From contig JAZLGV010000112.1 in NCBI GenBank assembly GCA_045616505.1, positions 1 through 23,505 of the forward strand: a DNA stretch of 23,505 bases. Direction: 5' to 3'. The stretch's first letter is position 1; each line of letters opens with the position of its first letter. The DNA is from JAKSUT01 sp045616505 (lineage in GTDB: Bacteria > Cyanobacteriota > Vampirovibrionia > Gastranaerophilales > Gastranaerophilaceae). The notes below the pieces were generated by a model, which saw only the letters and a program-made list of their open reading frames with translations, was not told the origin of the DNA and ran no database searches. Below are positions 23,468 to 23,505 of the stretch, one piece after another. A program made the position numbers and the translations under genes.

Positions 23468-23505
23468 GACCTCACGGACTGTGCCGAACAAAAACGATTG
23501 AGTAT

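Larger units (their letters stand above)
23291..23505 (-). repeat. 177 bp-period structured repeat next to a tRNA-like 3' end
   Basis: A 38-base sequence occurs identically at 23291-23328 and at 23468-23505, where the window ends, an offset of 177 bases. Between them, read on the minus strand, lie a tRNA-like 3' end, a T run, and a structured spacer with several hairpins: GTGCGC with GCGCAC and AGGG with CCCT as closing stems, GGTTT/AAACC, and the hairpin at 23311-23337. Its order of parts matches the array behind tRNA-Pro: both have TTTAAGGG at the unit start, CTCAC, an A/T hairpin and GTTCGRCA. It is non-coding; a frame of about 70 codons across it is fortuitous. Confidence 0.8.

Noticed and set aside
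23263..23475. 70-codon open frame on the minus strand starting in the tRNA-like tail
   Set aside because: Typical spurious translation of a tRNA 3' end and its spacer (SRVRISP type peptide), no ribosome site.
23443..23505. Ordinary tRNA-Leu(CAA) or other class II tRNA on the minus strand
   Set aside because: The CAA in the 38 upstream bases would have T at position 37 and unpaired stem bases; the same 38 bases occur again 177 bp away without T arm. Only the 3' tail looks like a tRNA.

Overview
The window comes from an AT-rich bacterial chromosome (roughly 30% GC by eye) with a Gram-negative type of envelope. An LptD/OstA-like outer-membrane assembly protein, an M23 murein hydrolase and a fused VKOR-DsbA oxidase of the cyanobacterial type sit among ordinary housekeeping genes. 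My best guess is a non-photosynthetic relative of cyanobacteria (Melainabacteria/Vampirovibrionia, for example gut Gastranaerophilales). This rests on gene content and composition only; other AT-rich diderms are not excluded.

Layout. Positions 1-1581 (minus) hold the 5' three quarters of fusA. Divergent from it is a PurH-like protein that has only the AICAR-transformylase domain and has lost key residues. Next comes tRNA-Pro(TGG), followed by about 450 bp of non-coding tandem repeats with a 170-171 bp period, each beginning with a copy of the tRNA-Pro 3' end. Positions 3391-8098 look like a surface-glycan modification island: an SGNH-like protein, a GT-A glycosyltransferase, a membrane-anchored SGNH-like protein with Cys at the nucleophile position, and an MBOAT acyltransferase. 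Positions 8113-11228 (minus) hold rsmG behind a large P-loop NTPase/TPR protein.

Positions 11328-15364 (plus) form an envelope operon: a 34-residue membrane peptide, an EnvC-like M23 peptidase, an LptD/OstA-like protein and a class II aldolase. Positions 15369-17127 (minus) hold VKOR-DsbA overlapping queH. Positions 17274-22299 (plus) form a tight operon: homoserine dehydrogenase, threonine synthase, a divergent GH13-like protein and a single-domain response regulator. Then come tRNA-Thr(TGT) with a near-perfect promoter, a bidirectional terminator and a secreted glycine-zipper protein on the minus strand. At the right edge lies a second structured repeat, carrying a tRNA-like 3' end and repeating after 177 bp.

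The most unusual feature is the pair of tRNA-tail repeat units at the two ends. They share their architecture and short sequence blocks, and they recall the tyrT/rtT repeats of E. coli. Other points of interest are the degenerate PurH-like protein, the Cys-nucleophile SGNH protein, the GH13-like/receiver pair inside a threonine operon, and the microprotein ahead of the envelope operon.
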